A DNA stretch of 34,085 nt, from NCBI GenBank assembly GCA_013388845.1, contig JACAEN010000002.1, positions 1 through 34,085 on the forward strand. Reading direction: 5' to 3'. A program made the position numbers and the translations under genes. This document shows, piece by piece, positions 33,351 through 34,085 of this stretch (position 1 is its first letter; each line of letters starts with the position of its first letter). The notes beneath the pieces are model-generated. The model saw only the letters and a program-made list of their open reading frames with translations. It was not told where the DNA came from and searched no databases. Source of the DNA: Chloroflexota bacterium (GTDB lineage Bacteria > Chloroflexota > Dehalococcoidia > GIF9 > AB-539-J10).

Positions 33351-33512
33351 TGAATGGCTCTGCTTGCAGTTATACTCCGTTCACATTATTCCAAATATCG
33401 TAGTTTGGAGACTTGCGTCCCGGATTTAACGAACTCAAACCAAAGCTAGAACGTTATAGCCCAATAAGATTTAGTAAATGCAAATCCGGTAAACTTAGAG
33501 TTAAGAGAGTTT

Positions 33513-34085
33513 CTATGATTTGCCTGAAGCCTTATCCAGCAACTTCAGGAACTCAGCTTCGCTGAGCGTTTTTATCCCTAACTTTTGAGCTTTGGCTAGC
33601 TTGGAGCCAGGGTCGGCGCCCACCACCACGTAAGAGGTCTTCCTGGTGACATCCGAGCCGGCTTTGCCACCGAGAGCCTTTATTTTCGCTTCTGCTTCTG
33701 GACGGGAGAAGGATTCCAGCTTCCCGGTTAGAACAAATTCCAGTCCAGCTAAAGGTAACTCCTCAGGTTTGGCCTCAACTTTCTCTCTTTCCAGCCTGAC
33801 CCCAGCCTTTCTCAGCTTTTCGATAATTCGCTTGTTGCCTTCCTGCCGGAAAAAGGCAACGATGCTTTCGGCTATCTTGGGCCCGATAGAGCGAATGGTT
33901 GAAAGTTCTTCCCGAGTGGCTTCAGCCAGTTGGTCGATGCTGTGGAATTGCTCTGTCAGTAGTTCGGCATATTGCTCACCGACGTGCAGAATTCCCAGGG
34001 CAAAGATAACCCGGGCTAAAGGTCTGTCTTTGCTGCCTTGTATAGATTGAATGACATTGGAGATACTCTTATCTGCCAGCTTCTC
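33513..34085 (-). CDS. ligA: 3' part of NAD-dependent DNA ligase (partial)
   Basis: The minus-strand frame is open from the window edge to TAG at 33513-33515 and gives 190 residues. It shows the helix-hairpin-helix region (RVIFALGILHVGEQYAELL, then STIRSIGPKIAESIVAFF) and a C-terminal BRCT domain (GLEFVLTGKLESFSRPEAEAKI, ALGGKAGSDVTRKTSYVVVGADPGSKLAKA, LGIKTLSEAEFLKLL), in the order and spacing of LigA. The adenylation, OB and zinc domains lie beyond the window. The end is convergent with the PIN toxin gene; the 160 bases between hold a distant inverted repeat CCGGATTT/AAATCCGG but no clear terminator. Confidence 0.93.
   Translation of the reverse strand, partial: EKLADKSISNVIQSIQGSKDRPLARVIFALGILHVGEQYAELLTEQFHSIDQLAEATREELSTIRSIGPKIAESIVAFFRQEGNKRIIEKLRKAGVRLEREKVEAKPEELPLAGLEFVLTGKLESFSRPEAEAKIKALGGKAGSDVTRKTSYVVVGADPGSKLAKAQKLGIKTLSEAEFLKLLDKASGKS

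Overview
The window reads as chromosomal DNA from an uncultured anaerobic bacterium, most plausibly a Dehalococcoidia-like member of the Chloroflexota. This is inferred from gene content and style: a cobalamin salvage and uptake cluster without corrin-ring synthesis genes, an archaeal-like winged-helix regulator, mid-range base composition, many short palindromic repeats between and inside genes, and several promoters placed so close to start codons that the mRNAs should be leaderless. No rRNA, tRNA, CRISPR array, prophage or intact transposase gene was seen.

Layout. 1-159 is the tail of an unidentified zinc-ribbon protein. 231-7770 is a minus-strand cluster: a winged-helix regulator, then btuF, cobO, btuC, btuD, cobT, cobS and cobU. 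Together these import corrinoids, adenosylate them and rebuild the lower (nucleotide) loop. A near-consensus promoter and a repeated operator-like sequence precede btuF; no cobalamin riboswitch was recognised. 7925-12766 holds nth (minus), then on the plus strand a LeuC/LeuD-type hydro-lyase pair with an atypical specificity loop and a nucleoside hydrolase plus PfkB kinase pair. 12819-18206 carries housekeeping genes: yggU, mtaB, recJ, lgt and ftsY. 18280-19441 is a Fur-family regulator with a NicO-like metal transporter and a perfect 7-1-7 palindrome over the promoter. 19664-21832 is an accessory patch: a BrnT/BrnA-like toxin-antitoxin pair whose toxin is frameshifted, clustered repeats, and a frameshifted solute-binding lipoprotein gene. 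22224-31432 (all minus) has an MrfA-like helicase, DUF503, gap, an MBL-fold hydrolase, eno, a LOG-like protein, a DUF998 membrane protein, a C2H2/zinc-ribbon protein, an orphan response regulator without a normal start codon, and pth. 31728-33350 is an HTH-ImmA/IrrE plus PIN-like (DUF4411) toxin-antitoxin candidate. 33513-34085 is the 3' end of ligA.

The most distinctive property is the repeat load. At least four families recur: a GTCATTGCGAG/GCAATCTC palindrome, a CTCTCCC/GGGAGAG palindrome with a G-rich tail, an AT-rich CTAAACAAA inverted repeat, and single cruciform-like elements. Copies lie in frame inside cobU, mtaB, ftsY, the helicase and the 3' end of the LOG-like gene, adding short peptide inserts to otherwise well conserved proteins. 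All functional assignments are by reading motifs; no database search was run.
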